Assembly: GCA_024138025.1 (NCBI GenBank)
Contig: JAMXBD010002240.1
Location: 62,001 to 126,000 of the forward strand
Length of the DNA: 64,000 bases
Direction of reading: 5' to 3'
Origin: Combretum micranthum
Taxonomy: Eukaryota > Streptophyta > Magnoliopsida > Myrtales > Combretaceae
Part shown: positions 24,826 to 34,150 of the stretch, in pieces
Position numbering within the stretch: position 1 is the first letter of the stretch
Layout of the letters: the number at the start of each line of letters is the position of its first letter
The notes under the pieces: generated by a model
What the model was told of the DNA's origin: nothing
Seen by the model: only the letters and a program-made list of their open reading frames with translations
Databases searched by the model: none
Program-made: the position numbers and the translations under genes

Positions 24826-25320
24826 TTACTTTAATAGTTACTTGTTTTAATTTTTATACCAAGTGAATATTGTAATAGTTACTATAATTTTATTACGTTA
24901 ATATTGAATTGGAATCTAATTCTCTTTTATTCAATACGGCAAAATAAATGAGTTTGTCTTAGCAAAGAGAGTCATAAGAAAAAACTAACTTGGGCTTCCA
25001 ATAAACAAGAGTAGGATTTTTGCTTTATTCAGTCATGATTTACTAAGATATTGTGTAAAATTAAAGATGATACGAATCATACAATTTTTATGTTTTCTAA
25101 TAATTACTTGTTTTAATTTTTCTACCAAGTGAATATTATAATAGTTACTACAATTTAATTGCATTGCTATTGAATTAAAATTTAATTCTCTTTTATGCAA
25201 TATGACAAAATAAACAAAGTTGTCTAGCAAAGAGAGCCACAAAAAAAAAAAAAAAAAACCATCTTAGGCTTCCAATAAGTAGGATTAGGATTTTTTCTTT
25301 GTTCCGTCATGATTTTTCTT
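24826..25320. repeat. Tandem duplication of about 240 bp
   Basis: 24826-25040 and about 25090-25315 are diverged copies: both contain ATTACTTGTTTTAATTTT-like, TACCAAGTGAATATT, TTAATTCTCTTTTATKCAAT-like and GGCTTCCAATAA phrases in the same order. No coding content. Confidence 0.6.
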
Positions 25321-26355
25321 AAGTAGCTTTCTATCTCTTAAATTATTTAAGAAAATCGTCATGTGATTTTTAATCTAAATTTTTGTACCAGACACCACAT
25401 TGTTAAGATTCCTATTAATAGACAAATACGGGTTTTTATGTTTAACTATCACATTTTATTTTATTTGATAAATATTAAATTTGGTTGTTTTTATATATGA
25501 CATTAGCAGCCGTTAAAAACCCTTTTAAGTTATAGATTTATCCTACTCAAGCACCTAATAGAGGTCATTAGAGATAAAAATGACCTAACTTATACATTAG
25601 AAGATGTATTATTAAAGAAATGGTTGATGTATTGTTGCTAAACAAAGAATCATTTGCCTTTATCTTGTAAAGATCATTGTGGACCATGATAAACAACAAT
25701 AAGAATTACAATTATCATGATCTTAACCGAAACTAATTAATGATCAATAATGATGAGTGATTTAACCTACTTGTTATATGTTAATTAGAATATGTACGTT
25801 TACTTCAGTTTAAATGAAACTAATAGACCAGCTTGTGGTTGCTAAATATAAAGTAAACGGATTCAACTTTTTTGGACCAACATATAGGTACATTTATCCT
25901 ATATCTTTTTATATCTCGGTCAAAGTTAACGAAACCAACTTAAAGCGTCACAAGTATTTCCTCGGCTTGACTATAATTTTCTATTTCATTTATATTCATA
26001 TTTATAGCTAATATTTGTATGGATGCTCTCATTTAGATTAATCAGCAATAACACCAAAATATTAATTTAAATGTAAGTCTTCATTTTTCTATATGTACTT
26101 TTGAAATTAGTTGTTTTTCTTTTTTTTTTTTTTTTTAAGTTTTAGGAAGAAAATACACAAGCATTTCAGAATTTTTAGTCATTAAATCCCTTTTTTGCTT
26201 TTTTTTTTCCTTTTTAAATTTTGGAATTAGTGGTGCATCCGTCCATGCTACTATAATCGTAAAATTTTTGTTGCCTTAATGGTCGATCTCTTCTACTTAT
26301 TAGGGAATAATTAAATGAAACTTCAACCACGATTTGTCTGTGGAAAAATTTCCCT
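25321..26355. other. Intergenic DNA, nothing recognised
   Basis: AT-rich, with T-runs near 26120. The short open frame at 25814-26011 has no recognisable motif. Confidence 0.4.
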
Positions 26356-26359
26356 TATC

Positions 26360-26590
26360 GGATCTGTTTGTTTTAGTATTTTTTCAGCAGATACAGATGC
26401 TTTTTTAAACTTTTTGCTAATAAATTATTTATCAAGAAATAGATATAGATAAAAAAAAGTTGACAGTTCTCATCAAAAGATCAAATAGAACAAATATAGA
26501 TAAAATTTAGATGCAAATCGGATATATTTATACATATCATTTTAAAAAAGATATAGATATAGATGAAAAACAGACAATCCAAACAGACCC
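26360..26590. mobile_element. MITE, 231 bp, GGGTCTGTTTGG-type inverted ends
   Basis: The left end reads GGATCTGTTTG and the reverse complement of the right end reads GGGTCTGTTTGG, ends common in plant PIF/Harbinger or hAT MITEs. ATC flanks both sides (26357-26359, 26591-26593), a possible 3-bp target duplication. The interior is AT-rich with repeated AGATATAGAT words; non-coding. Confidence 0.5.
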
Positions 26591-26789
26591 ATCATTTTAT
26601 TGAAAAAAAAAATGATGGGATGGTTGCGTGGAGCTGGAGCTGGTGCATCCATCAATTTTAAAATTTTGACCGTATAAACCCACGTGAAATTAAGGTAAAC
26701 GCAATACTTATAAGGGGCATGGTGTGAAATCAATCATAGATGAAGACAAGAAGAAGGCTTCTAAAACATTAATGGAATGGGATATTTGC

Positions 26790-26927
26790 TTTTCAGAACA
26801 ACAGTATTTTGAGTTGCAATGTTTGAAAAAGTTTTTTTGCATCATAATATTAGGGAGTAAGTTTATTTTAGATCATAACGCTTGAAAAAATGATTCAATC
26901 CAAGTCACAATGCACACATATCAACAA
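26790..26927 (-). repeat. Degenerate subterminal repeats, left side of the copia locus
   Basis: Read on the minus strand this contains GATTGAATCATTTTTTCAAG, CGTTATGATCTAAAATAAAC and further degraded TTGCAACTCAAAATAC-type units. The same array occurs on the plus strand at 33557-33715, so the two flank the copia element in inverted orientation. Origin unknown; possibly termini of a DNA transposon into which the copia element went. Confidence 0.55.
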
Positions 26928-26939
26928 GTTCTCCCACTT
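26928..26939 (-). other. Polypurine tract of the copia element
   Basis: Minus strand reads AAGTGGGAGAAC just past the end of the pol frame, the usual plant copia PPT context (CCAAGTGGGAGA). A 3' LTR should start here, but the following TTGTTGATATG does not match the element's LTR start TGTTGGACCAT. Confidence 0.65.
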
Positions 26940-27216
26940 GGTCCATACATTCCATCATTCACCTTAATGAGAAACAAAATACATGAATCATAGCGATAGG
27001 TTCTCTAATAACGAGTATTATCTTCCATGTATTACAATGCATTATGCCTCTCAAGCCCATACGACTTAATGAATAAACCCAATGTTCATTCGAGGTCCAA
27101 ACGTAATAATATTTACTCAAGATAAATGAATAAACAAATGTGTACACAAAACCAAATGAGAAAACATTAACTGAATAAGAGTTTCATTAAACATCAAATG
27201 CAGGTACAATAAAAAA

Positions 27217-28830
27217 TTACATTATGGAACCAAGTCCCATTCTTATTACTTGATCCTTAAAATTCTTTGGTGGCATGCCTTTAGTTAAAGGATCAGCTAT
27301 CATCAACTCAGTACTAATGTGCTCGATGACCACTTTCTTTTCCTTAACACGTTCTCTTATGGCTAAGTATTTGATGTCGATATGCTTACTTCGACTACCA
27401 CTTTTGTTGTTCTTAGCCATAAATACAGCAGCTGAGTTATCACAGTACAATCTCAATGGCCTGGAAACAGAATCTATAATTCTAAGCCCAGACATAAAAC
27501 TCTTCAACCATACACCATGTGAGGTAGCCTCAAAGCAAGATACGAACTCGGCTTCCATAGTGGAAGTAGCAGTCAAGGTTTGCTTCGCACTCCTCCAAGA
27601 CACAGCTCCACCGGCAAGCATGAAAATATAACCAGATGTTGATTTACGTGAATCAACACAGCCAGCAAAGTCTGCATCGGAGTATCCAACAACCTCCAAA
27701 TTGTCAGTCCGTCTATACATAAGCATGTAATCCTTTGTCCCTTGAAGGTATCTCATCACCTTCTTTGCAGCTCTCCAGTGGTCAACACCTGGGTTACTTT
27801 GATATCTCCCTAGCATCCCAACAACAAATGCAATGTCAGGTCTAGTACAGACCTGAGCATACATTAGGCTTCCAACGGCTGAAGCATATGGGATGTTTTT
27901 CATTTGTTCCCTTTCAAGCTCATTTTTAGGGCATTGACTTAAGCTGAATTTGTCACCCTTCACAATGGGTGCTACACTTGGTGAACAATCCTTCATTCGA
28001 AATCTCTCTAAAACTTTGTTGATATAGGTCTCTTGAGACAAACCTAAAATGCCTCGAGATCTTTCCCTATGGATCTTAATGCCAATAACATAAGATGCTT
28101 CACCCATATCTTTCATATCAAAGTTTTTCGAGAGGAATTGTTTCACTTCATATAGCAAACCCCTATCATTGGTTGCAAGCAAAATATCATCCACATATAA
28201 CACAAGAAAACAAATCTTACTCCCACTGACCTTCTGGTATATGCATTGATCCATGACGTTCTCCTCGAAACCAAATGAAGTGATAACGTCATGAAATTTC
28301 AAATACCATTGACGGGAAGCTTGTTTTAATCCATATATGGATTTATTAAGCTTACATACCAAGTGCTCACCATCACTAGAGGAGAATCCTTCAGGTTGTT
28401 TCATATAAACCTCTTCCTCTAGATCACCATTAAGGAAAGCCGTTTTCACATCCATTTGGTGCAACTCCAAATCAAAATGTGCAATCAATGCCATAATTAT
28501 ACGTAGGGAATCTTTCTTAGATACAGGAGAAAATGTCTCCGTGTAGTCGATTCCTTCCCTTTGAGTGAATCCTTTAGCAACGAGTCTTGCTTTATATCTC
28601 TCAATGTTGCCTTGTGAGTCTTTCTTTGTTTTAAAGACCCATTTACATCCAATGGCTTTTACACCATCAGGCAACTTGACAAGATCCCAGACTCCATTAG
28701 ACGCCATCGAATCCATCTCATCTTTCATGGCATTGTACCACAAGTTTGAAATCTCAGAACTCATGGCCTGTGAAAACGTTTCAGGATCATTTTCGGCTCC
28801 AATATTGTAGTCAGACTCTTGTAGATACAC
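27217..28830 (-). CDS. Ty1/copia Pol: reverse transcriptase and RNase H
   Basis: Copies element RNA into cDNA (RT) and removes the RNA strand (RNase H). RT: WYNAMKDEMDSM start, CKWVFKTKKDSQG, YKARLVAKGFTQREGIDYTE, FSPV, QMDVKTAFLNGDLEEEVYM, SIYGLKQASRQWY, and the catalytic LYVDDILLA (YVDD). RNase H: YSDADFAGCVDSRKSTSGY, TMEAEF, LYCDNSAAV and KHIDIKY carry the acidic active-site residues. It ends IRMGLGSIM with stop at 27217-27219. The upstream ATG is not a true start: the frame continues RRSTRVRKSAIPNDYV above it. It is separated from the integrase frame by two small frameshifts (near 28950 and 29055). The frame has no internal stop. Confidence 0.93.
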   Translation of the reverse strand: MYLQESDYNIGAENDPETFSQAMSSEISNLWYNAMKDEMDSMASNGVWDLVKLPDGVKAIGCKWVFKTKKDSQGNIERYKARLVAKGFTQREGIDYTETFSPVSKKDSLRIIMALIAHFDLELHQMDVKTAFLNGDLEEEVYMKQPEGFSSSDGEHLVCKLNKSIYGLKQASRQWYLKFHDVITSFGFEENVMDQCIYQKVSGSKICFLVLYVDDILLATNDRGLLYEVKQFLSKNFDMKDMGEASYVIGIKIHRERSRGILGLSQETYINKVLERFRMKDCSPSVAPIVKGDKFSLSQCPKNELEREQMKNIPYASAVGSLMYAQVCTRPDIAFVVGMLGRYQSNPGVDHWRAAKKVMRYLQGTKDYMLMYRRTDNLEVVGYSDADFAGCVDSRKSTSGYIFMLAGGAVSWRSAKQTLTATSTMEAEFVSCFEATSHGVWLKSFMSGLRIIDSVSRPLRLYCDNSAAVFMAKNNKSGSRSKHIDIKYLAIRERVKEKKVVIEHISTELMIADPLTKGMPPKNFKDQVIRMGLGSIM

Positions 28831-28999
28831 AACATAGTCATTAGGAATTGCCGATTTCCTTACTCTAGTAGATCTTCTTAATGCTGCATCAACATTCTCC
28901 TGAGGAGCAGGATCATGTTGTTCAGCAGGCTGTTCAACAGCTTCAGGATCTGTTGAACTTCAGCATCTACAGGATCAGGATCAACAGCTTGTGGTACTT

Positions 29000-31078
29000 C
29001 TAGAACTGGTTGTTCAACACGTGTTTGTACTTGAGGCGTGTTGTTAACAACAATGATAGTCCATTACTTGAAGTGTCATACTGAGCATCTGAATGATCTT
29101 TCTCAGGAACGATGCCCAGGGATCGATCGCTCCCACTTATCAAGTCATTTTCAAGAAATTTTGCATTTCTTGACTCCACAAACCTAATGCTATGAGATGG
29201 ACAATAAAATCTATATCCCTTGGACTTTTCAGCATATCCAATGAAATATCCACTAATAGTCCTTGGGTCTAACTTCTTCTCTTGTGGATTATAAACTCTT
29301 ACTTCAGACGGACATCCCCAAACGCGTATATGTCGCAAACTCGGTTTCCAACCTTTAAATAACTCAAATGGCGTTTTATTGACAGCCTTAGTTGGAACTC
29401 GATTCAATATATACGCTGCCGTTTTAAGAGCCTCAGTCCACAATGAGTTAGGAAGCTTGGAGCTTGCAAGCATGCTCCGTACCATGTCCAATAGTGTTCG
29501 GTTTCTTCTTTCAGCTACTCCATTTTGATCTGGAGAACCAGGTAAACTGTATTGGGCAACAATCCCATTTTCTTGAAGAAACCTTGCAAATGGACCAGTC
29601 GCTTGTCCACTCTCTGTGTATCTACCATAATATTCTCCGCCTCTATCGGATCTCACGATTTTAATTTGTTTTCCACATTGTTTCTCTACTTCAGCTTTAA
29701 ATACCTTAAAAGCATCTAGTGCTTCATTCTTATTGTTAAGCAAGTAGAGATACATATACCGTGAGTAATCATCTATGAAAGAGACAAAGTATTTATTACG
29801 ATACGCATCCATGTCTGGACTACAGATGTCTGTATGTATGATTTCCAATAATTCAGAACTCCTCTTAGCACCTTTCTTTGACTTGTTAGTCTGTTTACCC
29901 TTAATACAGCTTATACAAGTCTCAAAATCAGTGAAATCTAAAGTACTAAGTACTCCATCATTCACCAACCTTTTAATTCTATCAATGGAGATATGTCCTA
30001 ATCTCCGATGCCATAACATAGAGGATTCTTCATTCACAACACATCGTTTAGTGCCAACCTTTTCATGAACATGCATAATTGTATGGTTATCATCATTTCG
30101 CAAATTAAGAAGAAAAAGACCATCAGACAAAGTACCATATCCAATAACATCAGATTTATAAAATAAATTAAATCCGGAGTCTAAAAAGTTAAAGGAATAA
30201 CCATCTGATACAAGTCTGGAAACTGAAATTAAATTCCTGGAAAAACCAGGAACATAAAAAGTCCTTTTCAAATTTAAAATGTAACCACTACTTAAAACTA
30301 AACTGCACGTCCCAACAGCCTCCACATGTGAGGACATCTTATTGCCTGAATAGATGCTACGCTCACTTCCCAGTGGCTTCCGCAGGTCTACTAAATCCTG
30401 CAATGAATTGGTCACATGAATTGTAGAACCGGAATCAATCCACCATGTGTTATGATTAACATCAATCATATTGGATTCATAACAAACAAGTGAAAGTTGA
30501 GTACCTTTCTTATCAAGCCACTGCATGAACTTGGAGCATTGTTTCTTCATGTGCCCCTTCTTTTTACAGAAGAAGCATACAGACTCCTTCTTTATGTCCT
30601 TTATGGGAGGGATTTTCCCCTTCCCTTTATCTTTGGCCTGATCTTTCTTCTTGCTCTTCCCATAAGTAGTCAAGTTCACCCTTTCCTTTTCCTCCATAAG
30701 TAGTCTGCCCTCTTCTTGAACACACATGGTCAATAACTCATTGATTGACCATTTATCCTTATGTGTGTTATAAGATATCTTAAACGGGCCATACTGCTGA
30801 GGTAAAGTGCAAAGAATGTAGTGAACTAGGAAGGATTCTGATAACTCAACTTCCAATGCCTTCAGTTGTGCCGCAATGTCCCTCATGCGCATGATATGAT
30901 CACGCACACCCTTAATGCCGGTGAGCTTCAGAGTCGAAAGCTCTATAATTAGGGTGCTGGCCATTGCTTTGTCTGAAGTAGCAAATTGCTCATCAATGGC
31001 CTTCAGCAAATCTCGGACCTTTTGATATTGCTCGACGGAGCCCCTTATACCAGCAGAAATTTTAGTCTTTATGAACAT
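29000..31078 (-). CDS. Ty1/copia Gag (most), protease and integrase
   Basis: Starts inside Gag (the ATG at 31078 is internal; the true N terminus lies further up). UBN2-type gag with FLVHYILCTLPQQYGPFK; zinc knuckle CFFCKKKGHMKKQC (CX2CX4HX4C); aspartic protease WWIDSGSTIHVTNS (DSG); GAG-pre-integrase HRRLGHIS ... CISCIKGK (HHCC); integrase core HTDICSPD, FIDDYSRYMYLYLL, SDRGGEYYG, PDQNGVAERRNRTLLDMV (D,D,E); C-terminal VWGCPSEVRVYNPQEKKLDP and GYFIGYAEKSKGYRFY. Gag packages the RNA, protease matures the polyprotein, integrase inserts cDNA. The terminal residues after YDTSSNG are frameshifted; the real frame runs on towards RT. Confidence 0.92.
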   Translation of the reverse strand: MFIKTKISAGIRGSVEQYQKVRDLLKAIDEQFATSDKAMASTLIIELSTLKLTGIKGVRDHIMRMRDIAAQLKALEVELSESFLVHYILCTLPQQYGPFKISYNTHKDKWSINELLTMCVQEEGRLLMEEKERVNLTTYGKSKKKDQAKDKGKGKIPPIKDIKKESVCFFCKKKGHMKKQCSKFMQWLDKKGTQLSLVCYESNMIDVNHNTWWIDSGSTIHVTNSLQDLVDLRKPLGSERSIYSGNKMSSHVEAVGTCSLVLSSGYILNLKRTFYVPGFSRNLISVSRLVSDGYSFNFLDSGFNLFYKSDVIGYGTLSDGLFLLNLRNDDNHTIMHVHEKVGTKRCVVNEESSMLWHRRLGHISIDRIKRLVNDGVLSTLDFTDFETCISCIKGKQTNKSKKGAKRSSELLEIIHTDICSPDMDAYRNKYFVSFIDDYSRYMYLYLLNNKNEALDAFKVFKAEVEKQCGKQIKIVRSDRGGEYYGRYTESGQATGPFARFLQENGIVAQYSLPGSPDQNGVAERRNRTLLDMVRSMLASSKLPNSLWTEALKTAAYILNRVPTKAVNKTPFELFKGWKPSLRHIRVWGCPSEVRVYNPQEKKLDPRTISGYFIGYAEKSKGYRFYCPSHSIRFVESRNAKFLENDLISGSDRSLGIVPEKDHSDAQYDTSSNGLSLLLTTRLKYKHVLNNQF

Positions 31079-31150
31079 AACTGATAAGCGATTAGATCGC
31101 TCCCATTTTTCATAAAGATTTATTTCATCTGGAGTGCTGGTTTCAGTTAC

Positions 31151-31295
31151 TGCAGGGGCTCCTCTTTCCTTATGGCATAATCAATGTCCATCCATCCCAA
31201 ATGAAGGAGAATTCTCTCCTTCCAAACTTTATAGTTATCCCCTTTGAGTTCAGGAACATCACATCTCATATCAGAGTAATTGACAGGTTGAATTG
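31151..31295 (-). CDS. Gag N-terminal exon 2 of the copia element
   Basis: Minus-strand frame from a splice-acceptor-like ATTATTGCAG/CAATTC at 31296/31295 reads AIQPVNYSDM, VPELKGDNYKVWKERILLHL and GWMDIDYAIRKEEP. DNYKVWKE is the conserved start of plant copia Gag (GxNYxxWK). The frame hits TAA at 31149-31147; a one-base shift near 31155 joins it to the long frame (PAVTETSTPDEINLYEKWER, then RSNRLSVMFI). There is no ATG at its own start, which points to an upstream exon. Confidence 0.7.
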
Positions 31296-32898
31296 CTGCA
31301 ATAATTAAACATACATGCTTATGTTACAAAATTTGAGACTAATTAACATATAACACGTTTTACCAATGTAAAATCATGCTTAAATATGAATCTGGTGACA
31401 TAAAACTTGCCTGTGGGCTAAAGTTCTAATTCAATTGGATTCATCTTAAGTTTTATGATAAAACTATCAAATTATGTTCCTTTTCCTAATCCCTGTGGGT
31501 AAATTAGAAAATATAATTTGATATTTTATCCTAATTAATTATACACAACATAATAAAAATTCCTGTGGGATAAGATCTATTAAATTGCATATAATTAATC
31601 ACAATTAATGTTTATTTTCCATATGTGATCTCAAATCAATCTTAATATACAATTTTAATTAATTAAAGACGCTGTGGCTATTCTCTAATTAATTTAAATT
31701 ATATGGATCACTTAAACATTAACTAAATTCTTAGGCTCGATTATTGTATAAAACTATAGGCAATATTTTATGAATTCAATTCTAACACACCTATATTATT
31801 TAGTTAATATTTCATGTATAATGATAAACCATAAATTATACACATAGCTAAATAATATAAGCACATAATTAAATTCATAAGAGCCATCAAGAATTAATTT
31901 ATTTTAATAAGTAACACAAAATAATGTGTAAAAATATCAATCATGACTAAATATATATGAAATGTTTAATAACCTAACACCGTCGTTTTATTAATAACTA
32001 TATCTCTATCTATATTTTTAAGAATAACAGAATACATGTACAGACGGCCAAAGAACTCGAACTGGAATTCTCAGCTCCACGCACATCTCAGCCCAAATTC
32101 CAGTAAATATAAAAAGTGTGTCAAATTCATGTTTTAGAATTGCTTTGATTAAGGACAGTCATTTCCTGACGTGAGAAACCATATAAAGGTGCTCCAATTT
32201 CCGTTTTTAACGATTTGAACTATATTTATTTTCTTTTCCCAAGAAAGAAACTCAAAAGTAATAAAAGACTACTGAACAGAGACCAGAAAAGTTGTTCATT
32301 CCTTTGATTATTTTAAGAGAAAGAATCGATAAAGTATGGCATGATGCAGACCACCATATTATAATAATGACGATAATAAGTGAGAAAGGACGATAACTAT
32401 GGCACCTGACATTCACATCGTCCAAGGCATTAAACTAGACCACGAAAAGGTACGAATTCTCAGTTCAATACAACACGCAACCTCAAGTTTAACTTCGTGA
32501 ACGATAAAATACCCCAATTTCAAACAAACAGACCATATCTGAAAAGTTAAAACACATATAAAACGTATATTTATATGTATCATCTTCAACCTCTGTCGGG
32601 TCATTTCGACCCATTTCAAATTTTTTTTTTTTTTTATTATCATTGATGCTCTGTATCGAAGCTTTCAGCAAAGAAACACAAACCCAGAAAGGACCATAGT
32701 TAAACGAAAACGAAGAGAGGCAGAAAAAACAAGCCAACACTTTCAAATCATCTCTATGTATACCAGAAACAAAGCAAGGCAGAGGCAATATAACCGTGCT
32801 CTGATACCAAATGATAGATTCATTGTTCTCAACATCCAAAATAACAACAAATGAATCAATAGCGGAAGCGGAAAGCGATTGTCGGTTATATAACATAC
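31296..32898 (-). other. Predicted leader intron of the copia element (1603 nt)
   Basis: Donor GGAG/GTATGT at 32898 in the LTR and acceptor TTGCAG/CA at 31296. AT-rich, as plant introns are. It spans the PBS, so splicing would act on the full genomic transcript. A CCTGTGGG-type word recurs in it at 31410, 31492 and 31562 (plus-strand reading). Predicted from sequence only. Confidence 0.55.
32798..32809 (-). promoter_or_regulatory. Primer-binding site (initiator Met tRNA)
   Basis: Minus strand reads TGGTATCAGAGC, complementary to the 3' end of plant initiator methionine tRNA, two bases after the LTR end (...ATCTATCA). It fixes the 5' LTR boundary at 32812 and the element's orientation. Confidence 0.92.
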
Positions 32899-33217
32899 CT
32901 CCAGCCATTGCTATGAATATGAATGAAGAATCTCCACGCCAATAAGAAGCTGATCCAAGCCTGGCTTTCTGAATATGGAACTCGGTTTGATACTTCTAAA
33001 ACCTTACTCTCCTTTACAGATGGCGTATATGAAAATGAATTTGAAGAGAGGTGTTAGGGACCAACCGAAGATGCACTATTCCCTTATATGCTCTGTCCAT
33101 CAAAGAGCCAAAAAACTGAACGTGCATTAAGGGGCTAAAAACGTGGGTAGTTGAGATACAATACCACTTCCCACTTCCTGAAATGATGAGAATCTGTTGG
33201 ACCATATTTTGGCCAAC
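32812..33217 (-). repeat. 5' LTR of the copia element
   Basis: Ends with ATCTATCA next to the PBS; contains a TATA-like CATATAAGGG (minus strand, about 33085-33090). The start is approximate: a minus-strand GTTGGCCAAAATATGGTCCA at 33217 resembles the LTR start of the inverted copy. 32812-33098 is the left arm of the inverted repeat. Confidence 0.75.
32899..32908 (-). CDS. Predicted gag exon 1 (MAG) within the LTR
   Basis: ATGGCTGGAG followed by GTATGT. Joined to 31295 it gives an in-frame M-A-G-A-I-Q-P-V start for Gag. The inverted LTR copy has the same ATG and donor at 33433-33444. Confidence 0.55.
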
Positions 33218-33532
33218 TTACTCGGTTGTTTCCGAGATTTTTGGACAGAGCATATAAGGGAATAGTGCATCTTCGGTTGGTCCCTAACACCTCTCTTCAA
33301 ATTCATTTTCATATACGCCATCTGTAAAGGAGAGTAAGGTTTTAGAAGTATCAAACCGAGTTCCATATTCAGAAAGCCAGGCTTGGATCAGCTTCTTATT
33401 GGCGTGGAGATTCTTCATTCATATTCATAGCAATGGCTGGAGGTATGTTATATAATCGACAATCGCTTTCCGCTTCCGCTATTGATTCATTTGTTGTTAT
33501 TTTGGATGTTGAGAACAAGAATGAATCTATCA
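33195..33532 (+). repeat. Second copia LTR, inverted, head-to-head with the 5' LTR
   Basis: Starts TGTTGGACCATATTTTGGCC and ends GAATCTATCA (TG...CA). 33243-33532 is the reverse complement of 32812-33098 except for one substitution (ATAATCG/ATAACCG) and one 3-bp indel. No PBS follows it (CAAGAAAGAG), so it does not head an internal region. The first 48 bp differ from the 5' LTR U3. Confidence 0.9.
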
Positions 33533-33556
33533 CAAGAAAGAGGGACACGTGTCAAT

Positions 33557-33715
33557 AGGAGAATATGATACATGTCCATCGTGATCTAAATTGAATCACT
33601 TTTTCAAATATTATGACCTAAAATAAACTTATTTTCTAGACGTTGTGATCCAAAACGAATTTTTTTAAACGTTATAACCCAAAATGAACTTATCGCAAAC
33701 ATTGTGACCCCACTT
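33557..33715 (+). repeat. Degenerate subterminal repeats, right side of the copia locus
   Basis: Three or four units of about 33 bp of the form TRTRACCYAAAATRAACTTAT (TATGACCTAAAATAAAC, TGTGATCCAAAACGAAT, TATAACCCAAAATGAAC). Inverted relative to 26790-26927. Confidence 0.6.
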
Positions 33716-34150
33716 GTATGATTTACCCGCTCCTAATATCTGCGAGGGTAATCTAAAAGAAACCTTTCCTGGGCAAAGTTACCTCGGACAGAGAGCTAAT
33801 CTTAATACAACCACAAATGAATGGATTTACATTTGTTTGATATGTTGTCAAGGAACGGATGTGAAAAATGAGAAGGACAATCATTGGGGTTCTACAGTGG
33901 GATGCTGCTGGGTCTCTCTCTCGCCCTCTCCCTCCCACTCCCCCCTCCCCCTCCCCCTCCCTCCCCGTGTTTGTCCCTCTTTTTGAATTGTATTTTAAAA
34001 GATAAAATCTGATCTGTCATAACTATTGGAATAAATAATAATTATGGAGAGGTTAATGTATTTCCAGATTTACCATCCAAAAGAATAAGTGTTATTTTAC
34101 GTTTTTGTATTATTGAAGCTACTCTTTATGGCAGATTGTCAAATTCTAAG
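33716..34150. other. Flank with long polypyrimidine tract
   Basis: 33914-33965 is almost pure C/T on the plus strand, made of CTCTCC and CCCCCTCC words. No gene recognised. Confidence 0.5.

Larger units (their letters stand above)
26928..33532 (-). mobile_element. Ty1/copia retrotransposon with rearranged LTRs
   Basis: Minus-strand element in the order LTR (32812-about 33217), PBS, leader, gag-protease-integrase, RT-RNase H, PPT. The coding part is largely open, with about three small frameshifts, so it is young. The expected 3' LTR after the PPT is absent; instead a second LTR (33195-33532) lies in opposite orientation head-to-head with the first. The lineage within copia is not determined; the domain order PR-IN-RT-RH is diagnostic for the superfamily. 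Confidence 0.85.

Noticed and set aside
27275..27631. Plus-strand frames across the copia region (27275-27631, 28565-28810, 29464-29664, 29775-30068, 30497-30703)
   Set aside because: Antisense shadows of the Pol reading frame.
32489..32908. 139-aa minus-strand frame starting MAGGMLYN
   Set aside because: It begins at the true gag ATG but reads through the predicted splice donor, PBS and leader; no Gag similarity follows.
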